10,686 nt of DNA from Euperipatoides rowelli (Eukaryota; Onychophora; Udeonychophora; Euonychophora; Peripatopsidae), in NCBI GenBank assembly GCA_003024985.2, contig PXIH01S0059044.1, one strand, 5' to 3'. Within the stretch, counting starts at the first letter, position 1. Each line of letters starts with the position of its first letter. Under the pieces are notes generated by a model. That model was not told the DNA's origin. It made no database searches and was given only the letters and a program-made list of their open reading frames with translations. The position numbers and the translations under genes are program-made. Positions 1-8,663 of the stretch are shown one piece after another.

Positions 1-96
1 TACAACATGAGAGCCTCAATTGACAATTTTTCTTATAGAAAAAAAATATATATATAAAAGTCAGATATAACCACTTTTCGGACAAATTCCAGGGAA

Positions 97-159
97 AAGA
101 CTACCCCAGATTTGAACCAGTGATCTCATGGCGAATGGCCTGGCCTAGCTGACAGTCTT
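97..159 (-). repeat. tRNA-like block, possible head of a tRNA-derived SINE
   Basis: Read on the minus strand, this 63-nt block carries GGTTCAAATC (109-118), which closely resembles the RNA polymerase III B box (GGTTCRANTCC). Its two ends, AAGACTG and TAGTCTT, can pair over seven positions (one G-T) like an acceptor stem. The T-arm stem pairs at only four of five positions with two wobbles, and the block is about 10 nt shorter than a normal tRNA, so this is not a working tRNA gene. The A-box area (GTCAGCTAGGCC) is only a weak match. A TA-rich tract and a short T run follow downstream on the minus strand (about 39-57), as is common in SINE tails. A SINE remnant is the best guess; a chance B-box match in AT-rich DNA is the alternative. 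Confidence 0.35.
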
Positions 160-537
160 ATCTAATATATTAGCCCCAACTGGCCAAATCATCGAAATAT
201 TGTGTATGTCATTTGAGAGAAATATTTAATCTGTATTTATCTACTAAAATGGTTTTGTAAATAAAATTTGACAACTTAAACACAAAATCAAAAAAGTTAG
301 GACTTACCACATAATATTTAAATGTTCTAAAGGCTGGCTTGATAAGCTTAATATTAAGGTTGAAGCTCTATGATTATCTTAACCAACCTTTACGACCTTT
401 ATGTAATCCTTATAATGAATTTTTTTTAGTGTGCATATACATTTACAGTGTCAATAACATCCAAAAATGATCTACTCAACATAGAAATGTGAGCAAATTT
501 AGAAAGTTGTGTGTGTCAGATTGCTCCACCTCAGTAA

Positions 538-2454
538 TTAAGTTGAGATGATTCCCATCAGCTGCTTAAGTAACAAAATCATTTGTCTGAATAACATTGA
601 TTGAGTGAAATTCCAACCACCATTACCAATAGTAAGGAATAATATCTTCCTTTAAATAGAAATTAATATTCTATTCCATAGAATTTGATGAATAATAGAG
701 TAGATCCTTAACCCTTTCAATTTGCTTTTGGATCAATTTGGTATACAAAACATAATATTATAAATTGGAAAGAGCATAAATATTAATAATTTAAACTTGA
801 GTGTGAAGGGATATGTAATTGTCTTGAATATTATTCTTAATGAGGTTACAATGATCAATAATAAGATTATGTACAGAGTTTTTTTAAAGCCAAGCATGTA
901 AAGTGATAAAAAAGACCTAAATTTTCTTTGGAAGTGTAGTATTATAAGTATTATCAAACACATTATGAAATGGTTCCCCAACATGTCTTAGACCTATTGA
1001 AATTTGATCCAGTGAGAGCTGAGAACTCATGAAGTAACCTGAAAACACCAGGAACAAATTGGACATCATGCAAAATAACAGTAACATCATCTAAATAGGT
1101 ATAGGCGCTAATGTAATTATTAAAGGCTGGAATTGATATACAATAACATAAATTATTAATGTTAACTATTAAATCATGTAAGTAGTAGCAAATAGGTTGG
1201 TGATGAGAGGGATATCTGAGGATGTCTTTTCTCAGCCCCAATGAATTAAAGAATTTATCCTTATGCTTAACATAAAGACTCTTATTTTGAATATAATTAA
1301 TTAATCAATCCAGGTGATAGATTTGAAAAGCCAAATAAAGTGATAATTTTCTTAAACAAGACATTATGATTTACATTATAAAAAGCCTTATATCCATAAG
1401 ATAATGACCACTTTTTTAATTTTTTAAAATATAATGTGAAGAATTGTTTCTTACAACATATGCCAGGGAATGTGGATATTTCTTCATTTTAATGAAAAAT
1501 ATTATTGAGAAAGAAATTTTGACAATAATTTATTTTTATCATTCAGAAATTTTCTTAAAGCTTAGTCTCAACATTCTGGACATTTATAGGCCTTAGATTT
1601 TCAATAAGCACATGTTGAGCTTGTTTGCAGTTATTTTTTTTTTTTTTTTAAATAAGATAAAGTATGATTTAATAATGGATTGATATATAAATGATATCCA
1701 AGTATTGAATAAACAACCAAAAAGGGAACAAAATTATGAATTAACTTATAAAACATGTTTTTTAAATAACTAAATCATGATGGTGTACTATATTTATTTA
1801 ATATCTTAATTGCAATATTTAACAAATTGAAAATTGTAAATTTGTATTGTGTTATCAAGTTGAAAAGAAACATCAATCATTGTGACCTGGTCAGGAGGGC
1901 TTACATTAAAACATCCATTTGAAAGTGTTTTACAACAAAATTCATCATCTTGATATCCCTAACATTATGAATACCATTATTATATGAACATTAAAGAATT
2001 TAACAAAGGCTTCCTGAAAACTCAANCTGTAATACACCTTGCAATTTCACCTGCTGGGGCTATTTTCTTCTTTCATAATACAAAGTAAATTTCTTTGTCT
2101 TTTATTTCATTTAACATGTTGACTGCTGATGACTTGTAAGTGGGCATGAACCTTCATCAATATGCTGATCCAGATCTAGTCAATTTTCAATATGTTAATA
2201 TGAATTCAGCATCTGGATTGGGTATTGGAAATATCGTCCAAAAGTCAACATGTTAAGGGATTTAATCCATGTTTACATATAATAAAGAAAGGAACTTGAA
2301 CTCTATTTAAATTTATCCTTTTATCTATAAGTACTTTTAAACTAAATAATTCATCATTAAGGGAGTGTTGAAATGTATAATTCAAATCAACTATAGATAG
2401 CTTGTCTTTTAAATGCATCCAGGTTAACAATATTGGCATCTTATGTTTAAACAC
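538..2454 (-). pseudogene. LINE A EN-RT linker, reverse transcriptase and C-terminal region
   Basis: The linker is seen at 2454-2245 as ILLTWMHLKDKLSIVDLNYT, resembling the W-x(3)-K-x(2)-I pattern common between EN and RT. RT begins with LIENLRPINVQNVETKL (1608-1558), the (N/E)xRPIxxxN block. Motif A appears as GYKAFYNVNHNVLFKK, where both Asp of the usual D-x-x-KAFD are Tyr (codon 1398-1396 for the catalytic one). FNSLGLRKDI is the damaged LRQG block. Motif C is YTYLDDVTVI with YLDD at 1097-1086, followed by LTGSNFNRSKT. The thumb gives ISLHTQV, a stop, then IINIYALSNL (about 830-750). GNGGWNFTQSMLFRQMILLL (from 627; frame closes at 538-540) matches the C-terminal GGL block. Intact protein would copy element RNA at the nicked target; this copy has many stops and cannot. 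Confidence 0.8.
1634..1649. repeat. T16 homopolymer (A16 on the LINE A coding strand)
   Basis: A pure run of sixteen T lies just upstream (in element sense) of the RPIxxxN block of the LINE A reverse transcriptase. It most likely grew by slippage from lysine codons, because the RT resumes immediately after it. Confidence 0.9.
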
Positions 2455-2807
2455 ATTTCAAAGGCTAGAACATAATATCCTATTAAAGAAATTAACATCA
2501 AATGCAATTTGGGATGAATAAAAGGATGGTGAGCAACTGTAACATAAATAGATACGTTGTCATTTAAGCAAGATGTAAGATTTGAAATAATGGCCACAAG
2601 AGTTATATCCTGAGGTTTCAATAAATAATCAAAATACTTAAAAAATATGTTTAGAAATAAAGAGGTAATCTATTCAATAAGAATGTGCTGATAAATCAGT
2701 TGCCAAATGTGTTATTCCATTATTGTAGACTATATCAACTAAATTAAAACCATTAATAAATGTATTAAAATTAGGAGATCTTTCTAGATTTGAATAAATA
2801 AAATCCT

Positions 2808-2816
2808 CCCCCCCCC
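2808..2816. repeat. C9 homopolymer at the endonuclease GGDF motif
   Basis: Nine C (G on the coding strand), followed after one A by three more C, fall at the GGDFN motif of the LINE A endonuclease. Two glycine codons would be a natural seed for slippage. In strongly AT-rich surroundings this run stands out, and its length may be unreliable in the assembly. Confidence 0.85.
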
Positions 2817-2940
2817 ACCCTCACCATTATAATATTGGCATTTCCCTAAGGGATGTTACTAATAATCTCATTCAAAATAGGCCTTTACTTAACTTGAGAG
2901 TTTGGACCATAAACATTAATCAATAAAACATGAATAATTT

Positions 2941-2987
2941 AGCAATTAGGCCTATATTGGCCTAATTGCTATATAGGCCTAATTGCT
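2941..2987. repeat. 12-bp unit in three copies, one inverted
   Basis: AGCAATTAGGCC (2941-2952) is followed by a 6-nt spacer and its exact reverse complement GGCCTAATTGCT (2959-2970), then a 5-nt spacer and a second GGCCTAATTGCT (2976-2987). The first two copies can form a perfect 12-bp hairpin. The block sits inside the LINE A endonuclease relic, between the RGV-x-L and NxYxPN segments, where intact elements encode unrelated sequence, so it probably arose locally after the element died. Confidence 0.85.
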
Positions 2988-3699
2988 ATTAAGGTCATAA
3001 CTCCTCTGTTAGCTCGAACAAGTCACCCTCTAATACAATATAATGCTTAGCAAACATTTCTATATCAAAATTTTTATTATGTCTAAGCTTTGTTTATTGA
3101 AGATAATACAATTGTATATCATTAAAAAGGAAGAATTTTAAGATTTTAATTAGCTCTTTATAATTAATAATGCCCTGAATATAAATGGTGCATATTTTTA
3201 ATTTTATAGAACTATGATCCATAACTAAAGATTATAATTATTACCTTCCATCCCAGAAAAGTAAAATCAATTGATTGCATAATAACTATAAGAACCAATC
3301 AAAACAAAAGAAAATTAAATGAAAGTAACAAATAAAAGCAAAAAAGAATAATAGTACAGATATGTTCTTTGCTACTAGATTAGAAAGCTGTCTATGATAT
3401 GGCGTGCATTGTCCAATTTTAACTAATTACCCCTTTTAAGATTTTTACTACCAATGATATTTATAACAGCATTAGGGACAAGTATATTATCAGCATCTAA
3501 CTGTTGTTCTGTAATTACCTGAGTATATTTTTTGATCATTAATTAAATTACTTTGTTCCATGTTTACAGAAGAAAGGATAGCATTAATGAACTGATTCTC
3601 AGGGTAACAGACAATTCTTCTTCAACTTGGGAACCCTATTCATTATCTGTCTCTTGTATATCATAGCAACCTNCAGCATTATGCTATTAAGCAGTATCA

Positions 3700-4404
3700 A
3701 TCACTGATGGCCTAAGTACACTAGAATAGGACTTTCCACAATGGTGCCTACCATTCAATTTGATGTGAAGCACAAATTAAACACCATCTATGATCACAGG
3801 CCTGAATATCATAAGTAACCTGTAAACATTAATAACATGCCTTAATATACCAGGTAATATTAATCCATCCTTTAAGATTAGTATCTAGAACATTATGGAA
3901 TCATTTGCATATTATTATTTTCATGCATGGCTAAAGTAATGTACACAAAAGTCATTTTGAAATTAATGTGATTATCAATACCTTCTAGTTGGGATTCATT
4001 GAAATAATTTGCCCAAAATCTTTAAAAATATTTGATATTTCAGTGTACACCACTATAATTGGTAACCAGTGTATTGAAACTTTAGTAGTAGGAATTGAGT
4101 CAACAAAAAATACATGGTAATTATCCCAACTCATGAAATTGGCTTTAAATTTCTCCATGAATTCATTAGCAGTAAATGCTATAAAATGATAATATGTACA
4201 TCCATTTTATTATATTAATCAAGAAAAGCAATTAATTCAACTCAACCAAAATGTCAATTAGATGTTCCAGTGACAGCCATTGATCTTTAAAGTTTTCTAT
4301 CAAATATAATAAAATTCAGTTATTAAGGAACTTTAACATATCAAGTTATCAATAATCATTTCTCTTGCAGAAATAGTATCAGGAATACTATAATTATTTT
4401 CCAT
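3700..4404 (-). pseudogene. LINE A ORF1-like region (RRM-like segment and CCHC remnant)
   Basis: The coding strand has a possible start at 4404 (MENNYSIPDTISAREM, then a stop after about 22 codons). A second open stretch of 63 codons runs from 4176 to a stop at 3985-3987 and contains TKVSIHWLPIIVVYTEISN followed by FKDFGQIISM. A pattern of VxIHWLP, then about 12 residues, then FxxFGxIxSM resembles the RRM-like part of Tx1/L1-type ORF1 proteins, which bind element RNA. Further on, CLIC at 3783-3772 followed within about 20 residues (after a frameshift) by GRHHCGK resembles a decayed CCHC zinc knuckle. These ORF1 proteins normally run 300-400 residues, so the roughly 700 bp here is short. An N at 3673 lies just beyond. 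Assignment rests on pattern and position, not on a search. Confidence 0.55.
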
Positions 4405-4600
4405 GATTAACTTGTCAGTTGTCTTGGTCAGAAAGAAAGAAGAGTCATCACAATGTATCTGTGAGATACATGTATATATTTTCTGCTTTCTCACTATTTA
4501 ATTTTTGAAAATTAACTAAATATGAAGAAATTTTTTCAACTTTAGCAATTGCATGTTCTTCAATGACAATTTGACACAATGTTTAGCATTTTACCCCAAC
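4405..4600 (-). other. Junction between Copia integrase and LINE A
   Basis: Copia similarity ends at about 4610 and LINE A coding similarity starts at 4404 or later. This stretch could be LINE A 5' UTR or remaining Copia sequence. I found no clear target-site duplication matching the opposite end of LINE A near 400-420, so the insertion order cannot be proved. Confidence 0.4.
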
Positions 4601-5180
4601 ATATAATCATTGGAAAAAGTTCTGTTTTGAACATAGGTTGCAGTCATCATTGTTTCTCCCCATTAGGCTACTTACTAGGCAATTCTGCATCTATCAACCT
4701 AATCTTCCCATAATGACCTATTTTTGCATTCTGCTACACCATTTTGTTCTGTCATGTAATCTGTGGTTGATTGTCTTTCTATACCTTCTTTAATTAAATA
4801 ATTATCTTTTATGTTATTTATATATTACTTTCCTTTATCAGATCTAAATTTAAACAATTTTCTATTGAATTTTAATTTATCTTGTAATCAGATTTGTGTT
4901 TTAGTAAATATGACTCTGTATAGCGACTATAATCATCAACAAAAATAGCTATATACCTCATTCGACAACAGTGTATGTTCACATTCCACAAATATCCATA
5001 CAAATTAACTTATATGGCTTACTTGGCTCTATTCTTAGACTTTTTAGAAAAAGATTTTCTAGTTATTTTACTTTTTATTCATTAATTTTAGCTGCCATAG
5101 CAATATTTTCACAATTCAAATGATAAAAGATTTTATGCAAATCAGCTGTAGCATATTATTTCATACAATATTACATCAAA
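4600..5180 (-). pseudogene. Copia integrase relic with D-X35-E spacing retained
   Basis: ICMDICGM (about 5005-4980) corresponds to the HxDxxGP segment with the first catalytic Asp. RYIAIFVDDYSRYTESYLLK (D-D at 4937-4932) follows. RSDKGKYINN places the second catalytic Asp at 4839-4837. GIERQSTTDYMTEQNGVAEC places the Glu at 4731-4729, exactly 35 residues later in one open frame. The usual AER is AEC here. After a frameshift LIDAELPSK and, in another frame, TATYVQNR (about 4645-4620) complete the domain edge. Integrase would insert element DNA; the frame is broken at least three times. Coding similarity stops near 4600. Confidence 0.85.
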
Positions 5181-5470
5181 ATTTACCTTATACCTAGATT
5201 GTTAGTAATTTACTGATAAAAGGTTCCTTTTTAATTTAAGTAAATGTAGAACATCCTTTAATAAAAACTTTCTTTAATCATCGAATTTACTTTGTGAATA
5301 GCCATTACCTATTCCTTCTATGTTCACAGAATTTTTACCAGAAACTGGTTTACTTAACTGTATTAATGAATTAAAAAATCTATTTATTATTAGTCACAAG
5401 GGTGGTATCTCCATAGTCAATTAAGCAATATTCATTATTTGACATTACACTAAAACATTTATAAGACATT
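5180..5470 (-). pseudogene. Copia aspartic protease and pre-integrase (GAG_pre-integrs) relic
   Basis: VMSNNEYCLIDYGDTTLVTN contains the protease active site, with the catalytic Asp at 5418-5416; the family signature is LDSGAT, and here Ser is Tyr and Ala is Asp. Downstream, NIEGIGNGYS corresponds to the GxGxV flap region. LLKDVLHLLKLKRNLLSV (about 5262-5205) is the LxxVLyvPxLxxNLLSV hallmark that precedes Copia integrases, and YKVNFD follows it. The protease would cleave the Gag-Pol precursor. Stops and a frame change separate these segments. Confidence 0.75.
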
Positions 5471-5599
5471 AATTTATAAGATTCATTTTTACAATTTACC
5501 ACTTTTTGTTCTTCAGTTTTCTCATCAGCTTTTCTTATTTGTTTTACATCATCCATTTTGCTCCATGTGTGCCTGTTGGTTTATTTTTTTAGAAAACTT

Positions 5600-6290
5600 T
5601 AATCTTTTAATTATGTTTTATATGTCCTAACTTTACCATAATTAAAACAATCTCAAGTGTCCTGTTTTCTTCTGGTATATTTTGTAGTTTGTATTTAATA
5701 CAGTTTCTTACATTTTAGGATGATTATTTTTATGTTCTTCTCTCCCTTATGCTTCATCCTTAAGTTTTCCTTTTACAAGCTTGAGAGAAAGCATAATCTC
5801 AGGCCTTGCTTCCAGTGCCATTACAAGTGAGTTGTACTCATCCAACAAACTGCTTAAAACTACAATACTTGGCCTTCCTACATATCATCGCCCAAACATC
5901 TTACTTGTTCCACCATTTCCATTATTTTGTTCAGATGATCAACCATAGTGATTCCTTTTTCCAATTTAACTTTTTATAAGTTTCTTTGTATATACAACTT
6001 GTTACATACATTTGATCTCTCACAAACTTTCTTTAATGCCATCCACATTTCTTTAGCTGAGCTTATGGACTGAAAATGTATCAGGTGGTCAGTCTTAACA
6101 GCTAGGCCTGTAGCTACTCTGGATGGTTTATCATGTTTTGTCCATGGTGAATTTTCTATATCCCCACAAATTCTATCCCACAGGTCATCTCTTGAGAGTA
6201 CTATTCCATTTTAAGTTTTCACAGTGGTGAATTCCCAATATTCAGCTTTGTAATTAAACATTAAAGCTCTTTGTTACTCATGGCATTAGG
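5600..6290 (-). pseudogene. Copia Gag (UBN2-type) relic with zinc knuckle
   Basis: The peptide from about 6262 downward reads NYKAEYWEFTTVKT, then RDDLWDRICGDIENSPWTKH and, further, LAVKTDHLIHFQSISSAKEM and WMALKKVCERSN. This matches the conserved Copia Gag pattern (W-x(3)-V, DLW, hixxxxsAKExWxxL). KLEKGITMVDHLNKIMEMVE and, in another frame, LLDEYNSLVMALEARPEI (about 5850-5790) continue it, the latter corresponding to the SLPxxYxxLxxALE block. The CCHC knuckle begins at C 5649-5647: CFNYGKV has Tyr in place of the second Cys, then GHIK only after a 1-nt shift. Gag would form the particle and bind RNA. A plausible start lies upstream at the ATG near 6362 or the one near 6286; I cannot choose. 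Confidence 0.8.
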
Positions 6291-6305
6291 TTTTCTTTTC
6301 TCTGC

Positions 6306-6323
6306 AATAATAATAATAATAAT
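6306..6323. repeat. (AAT)6 microsatellite
   Basis: Six perfect AAT units lie just 5' (in element sense) of the recognisable Copia Gag similarity; on the coding strand they would read as a run of Ile codons if translated in one frame. Confidence 0.9.
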
Positions 6324-6329
6324 ATTAAG

Positions 6330-6785
6330 GTCTTCAAGGCTACATTTAAACACACGCTCCATGAATCTTTCACTCACCTTCAAACTGGGCCAGGTTTATG
6401 ATTGAAAACACAATGGAATCCATATGATTGAACAGTTTCCACTTTATAACTATGTTCAAAATGTTAACATCAAATTAAATAGTTAATAATATACAAAAAT
6501 TAATGAGCAAACATTATAATAACGTCTAACCTACCATTATTCAGGTTACAAGAGAGACAGAATAATATGTCACTGACAAGGCATAGTGCTACAGAAACAT
6601 AAAACAATAAAATTAATGTTTAATACTGTAGTCCAGTTTTTTTAATATTTTATCAACATCTAACCACAAAATTATATCAGTTTGGTATGTAAAGTTAAGG
6701 ACATATTACATGACAGATGGACTGGGTTTTAGAATCCAATTTGTTTCATTCATTATTTTTGCATATTGGTGTCCAGCCTAACATT
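6330..6785. other. Unassigned sequence, possible Copia leader or LTR remnant
   Basis: No coding similarity, no long open frame and no clear repeat were seen. Position suggests Copia 5' leader or LTR (minus strand) and the 3' end of the next LTR element, but no TG...CA borders or primer binding site could be supported. Confidence 0.4.
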
Positions 6786-6789
6786 ATCA

Positions 6790-7420
6790 GGGATCTTTCC
6801 CATCCCCAATATCATCTAAAATAAGTCTTCAACATATCACTTTAACCTGTTAATTTGTAGGCTACATGTTTTATTTCAGCTGGGTTAGCAAAATGTTTGA
6901 CTTTGTAGATTACTAACGATCTTTTAAAAATAATTTTGTATGGGCCTCCAAATCTAGTTTTAATTTTCGACTGTGCCCTGTATAACTGTGGGGTCTAATA
7001 ATAATACGGTCTGTCACACATTAAACTGCCTTAACTTTCTACCAGGGTCCAATTATAAAAAACAGCTTAGATACATCTGTTCTTTTAATTGTTGTATTAT
7101 ATCTGAAATGTTTTATTTTAATAATTTAATCTTGTATAAATCATGTAGTTTAACTTTAAATAAAATAATATCTGAATTGCAAACACTGTCAATGTCATTT
7201 CTACTGTCAAAACTAGTAGTAGGATGCAAGGGATTAAACCAATGCATAATAATATAGTATATACTTTCATTGGTATATAGATGTGTTATTAATTGAAAAT
7301 GCATTGCACAATTTGGCTGGCATTAATAATTTTCCTTTTAATCATTTTGGCTAATTCATGGAGTGCTAATAATATTATTTATATTTAATTTTCTACATGG
7401 GGACTGAAAGACTTTGCCCA
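6790..7420 (-). pseudogene. C-terminal integrase relic of an LTR element, Ty3/Gypsy-like
   Basis: From about 7390 downward the coding strand reads ALHELAKMIKRKI, then an AYN-like segment followed by THLYTNESIYYIIMHWFNPL and HPTTSFDSRND. This resembles the conserved YNTxxHxSTxxSPYxLLxGRxPxxP block of Ty3/Gypsy integrases. Further down, SKIKTRFGGPYKIIFKRS, then YKVKHFANPAEIKHV (about 6975-6850) match the KLxxxxxGPYxIxxxxSxxxYxV chromodomain-proximal block. The single open frame 7304-7113 covers the first part; the second is frameshifted. Gag, protease, RT and the catalytic core of integrase were not found, so this is a fragment. BEL/Pao or a Ginger-type transposase shares related integrase sequence and is a weaker alternative. 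Confidence 0.65.
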
Positions 7421-7639
7421 TCATTTAAACTCTCCTAACTGTAACAATTACACTAGACCTGCCATATACATTAATTTCTCAAGACATTTTATCAACTCTA
7501 TTTTTTCAAGTCTATGAAAGATAAATATATTGCTTTTTTCATTTGTATTGCTCTTCCTATAATATTCTAATTCAACTTTGAATTTATTGGTCCATTAGTC
7601 TTTATAAAGTCAACTAATTATTCAGGGAGATAATCATGT

Positions 7640-8166
7640 TTTAATGTTAGGGGAGAGCCTCAGGTCATTATATTTTGTTAAGCTTTTTGGTTGTTAAACA
7701 GTTTTGAGTATATGTAATGGCTTTTTTTGGTGATTTGTATTGTATATTTTAATTATATTTTTACAATCTCCTGTGTTTATTTTATAACAAAAATACAAAG
7801 CATACCAAAAACAAACCTGGATATTAGGGCTAATAATTAGGTATAGACATTAGGGACTAGACATTAGGTACAAAATATACCCATTCAAATAATTAGGGAC
7901 CAACACCTACAGTAGTTGGGAAGTGCCTATCCAAATACAAATAGGATCCTCCTGGCATGCATCTTTATTTATTCACTTTTTAGACAAATTATGATTTAAT
8001 AACTATTCTTAATAAAATCTTAAGTCAGTGGTTCTTCCATTTTTAATCAAATGAGTTTCTTATTTTAGAGAATGGAATGAAAAAGCTTTGGTGAAATTCA
8101 CTAGGAGTATGTCACTATCGTTTTTCTTATTATTTTAGTGAAGTATCCTTTTCTTTTTATTAGCAT
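7640..8166 (-). other. LINE B internal stretch with no recognised motif
   Basis: This lies between RT motif A (about 7512) and the left edge of the TTAA transposon. An RPIxxL/YRGISL-type block is expected here but I could not find it in any frame, so the stretch is either too decayed or partly foreign. The TTAGG-containing repeat falls inside it. Confidence 0.4.
7824..7900. repeat. Short degenerate 13-14-bp tandem repeat containing TTAGG
   Basis: TTAGG occurs at 7824, 7837, 7850, 7864 and 7893, spaced 13, 13, 14 and 29 bases. The units share ATTAGG followed by a variable, GAC/ATA-rich remainder (ATTAGGGCTAATA, ATTAGGTATAGAC, ATTAGGGACTAGAC). The final gap is about two unit lengths. It lies within the LINE B region where no coding similarity is visible, so it is a local expansion or an inserted fragment. 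Confidence 0.65.
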
Positions 8167-8193
8167 TTAAAGCCAGGCACACACACTAGCAGA
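8167..8193 (+). repeat. Left TTAA and terminal inverted repeat of the MITE-like element
   Basis: TTAA at 8167-8170, one A, then the GCCAGGCACACACACTAGCA arm starting at 8172. It pairs with the right arm, allowing a 2-nt CA-repeat length difference. Confidence 0.75.
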
Positions 8194-8247
8194 AAAAAAC
8201 TAGTAGTTTTCATACTTGACAGTTTTTTTAATGATGCAAAAGTTTGC

Positions 8248-8274
8248 CCTTGTGAGTATCTGACACTCACTAGG
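8248..8274. repeat. Hairpin near the left end of the MITE-like element
   Basis: CCTTGTGAGT and ACTCACTAGG can pair at nine of ten positions around a 7-nt loop (ATCTGAC). Confidence 0.7.
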
Positions 8275-8663
8275 ATAATTGTTTTCTATTTGAAAGTTTT
8301 TGTCTTTGTGTGCTACTCCTGTTGTCAAAATGGAGAGCGACATTTAATGACTACCACATTAATTGATTTATATATTATTGTATTAAATAAAATCGATTTT
8401 TTTAATTTCCAAGCAGTGGCAATTCAGTTTTAAATATCGAAGCTATTTACCTGTTGTATTACCTACAATACCTATTAAAGTGGCTTGCCTGTGATATTCA
8501 GTTAAGTGCTGGTTGTACAGACACACGTATTTTTCTCTTCTTGAATATAGTGATATTTCATGGCATTCCAGTTTTTGTAGGCGAAGCGAGTGGAGTTGCC
8601 TGCATTTTTATTTTTTAGTAAGTAAAGTCAGTCACGTGTTCTCATCATTAGTAATTGGCTATG

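Larger units (their letters stand above)
2510..3222 (-). pseudogene. LINE A apurinic-type endonuclease domain (ORF2 start)
   Basis: Reading down from an ATG at 3222-3220, the peptide MDHSSIKLKICTIYIQGI has the strand-1 motif (I-x-T-x-N-x-x-G-I) of APE-type LINE endonucleases, with the catalytic-site Asn replaced by Tyr. It continues with ELIKILKFF and, after frame changes, RANRGVMTL (the RGV-x-L block) and LINVYGPNSQVK (about 2925-2890, the NxYxPN motif). Next come GGEDFIYSNLERSPNF, a damaged GGDFN motif at about 2815, then IDYLFISKHIF, and AHHP (2534-2523) at the position of the terminal SDHxP motif. The order is exactly that of the family, whose enzyme nicks target DNA to prime reverse transcription. 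The domain is dead: there are several stops and frameshifts, a palindromic repeat at 2941-2987, and a C9 run at the GGDF motif. Confidence 0.75.
400..4420 (-). mobile_element. Decayed, nearly full-length non-LTR retrotransposon (LINE A)
   Basis: A co-linear series of LINE domains runs from high to low coordinates: ORF1-like segment (about 4404-3700), endonuclease (3222 to about 2523), EN-RT linker (about 2454-2300), RT (about 1632-1000), and thumb/C-terminal region (about 960-538). The order and spacing match a standard two-ORF element. Every domain is broken by stops and frameshifts. The 3' end is uncertain; a T8 run at 420-427 (A8 on the coding strand) is a possible short poly(A) tail. The 5' end lies somewhere between 4404 and about 4600, next to the Copia integrase. 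An ORF1 with RRM-like and CCHC segments plus an APE-type endonuclease and a YLDD RT suggests the L1/Tx1 side of the LINE tree, but I cannot assign a clade from sequence alone. No target-site duplication was found. Confidence 0.8.
4600..6300 (-). mobile_element. Truncated Ty1/Copia LTR retrotransposon (gag, protease, integrase)
   Basis: Reading from about 6300 down to 4600, the order is UBN2-type Gag, zinc knuckle, aspartic protease, pre-integrase segment and integrase. Integrase ahead of RT is the defining Copia order. RT and RNase H, which should follow at coordinates below 4600, are absent; LINE A starts there instead. No LTR, primer binding site or polypurine tract could be identified with confidence; a 5' LTR or leader would lie within about 6330-6780. 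Frameshifts and stops throughout show an old, inactive copy. Confidence 0.85.

Noticed and set aside
39-57. TA-rich tract as a promoter TATA element
   Set aside because: No gene is positioned to use it, and similar AT tracts are everywhere in the window.
97-159. Functional tRNA gene
   Set aside because: Too short, T-arm mispaired and no convincing D or anticodon arm.
733-984. 83-codon minus-strand open frame, hydrophobic, looks like membrane segments
   Set aside because: The LINE A thumb motifs (SLHTQV, IINIYALSNL) read in a different frame over the same DNA, so this frame is a shadow.
1634-1649. T16 as the poly(A) tail of a separate retroposon
   Set aside because: RT similarity on the downstream side resumes at once and the spacing from linker to RT is normal, so no insert boundary is needed.
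6973-7257. 94-codon plus-strand open frame
   Set aside because: It lies opposite the Ty3/Gypsy-like integrase relic, which has recognisable motifs on the minus strand; the plus-strand peptide has none.
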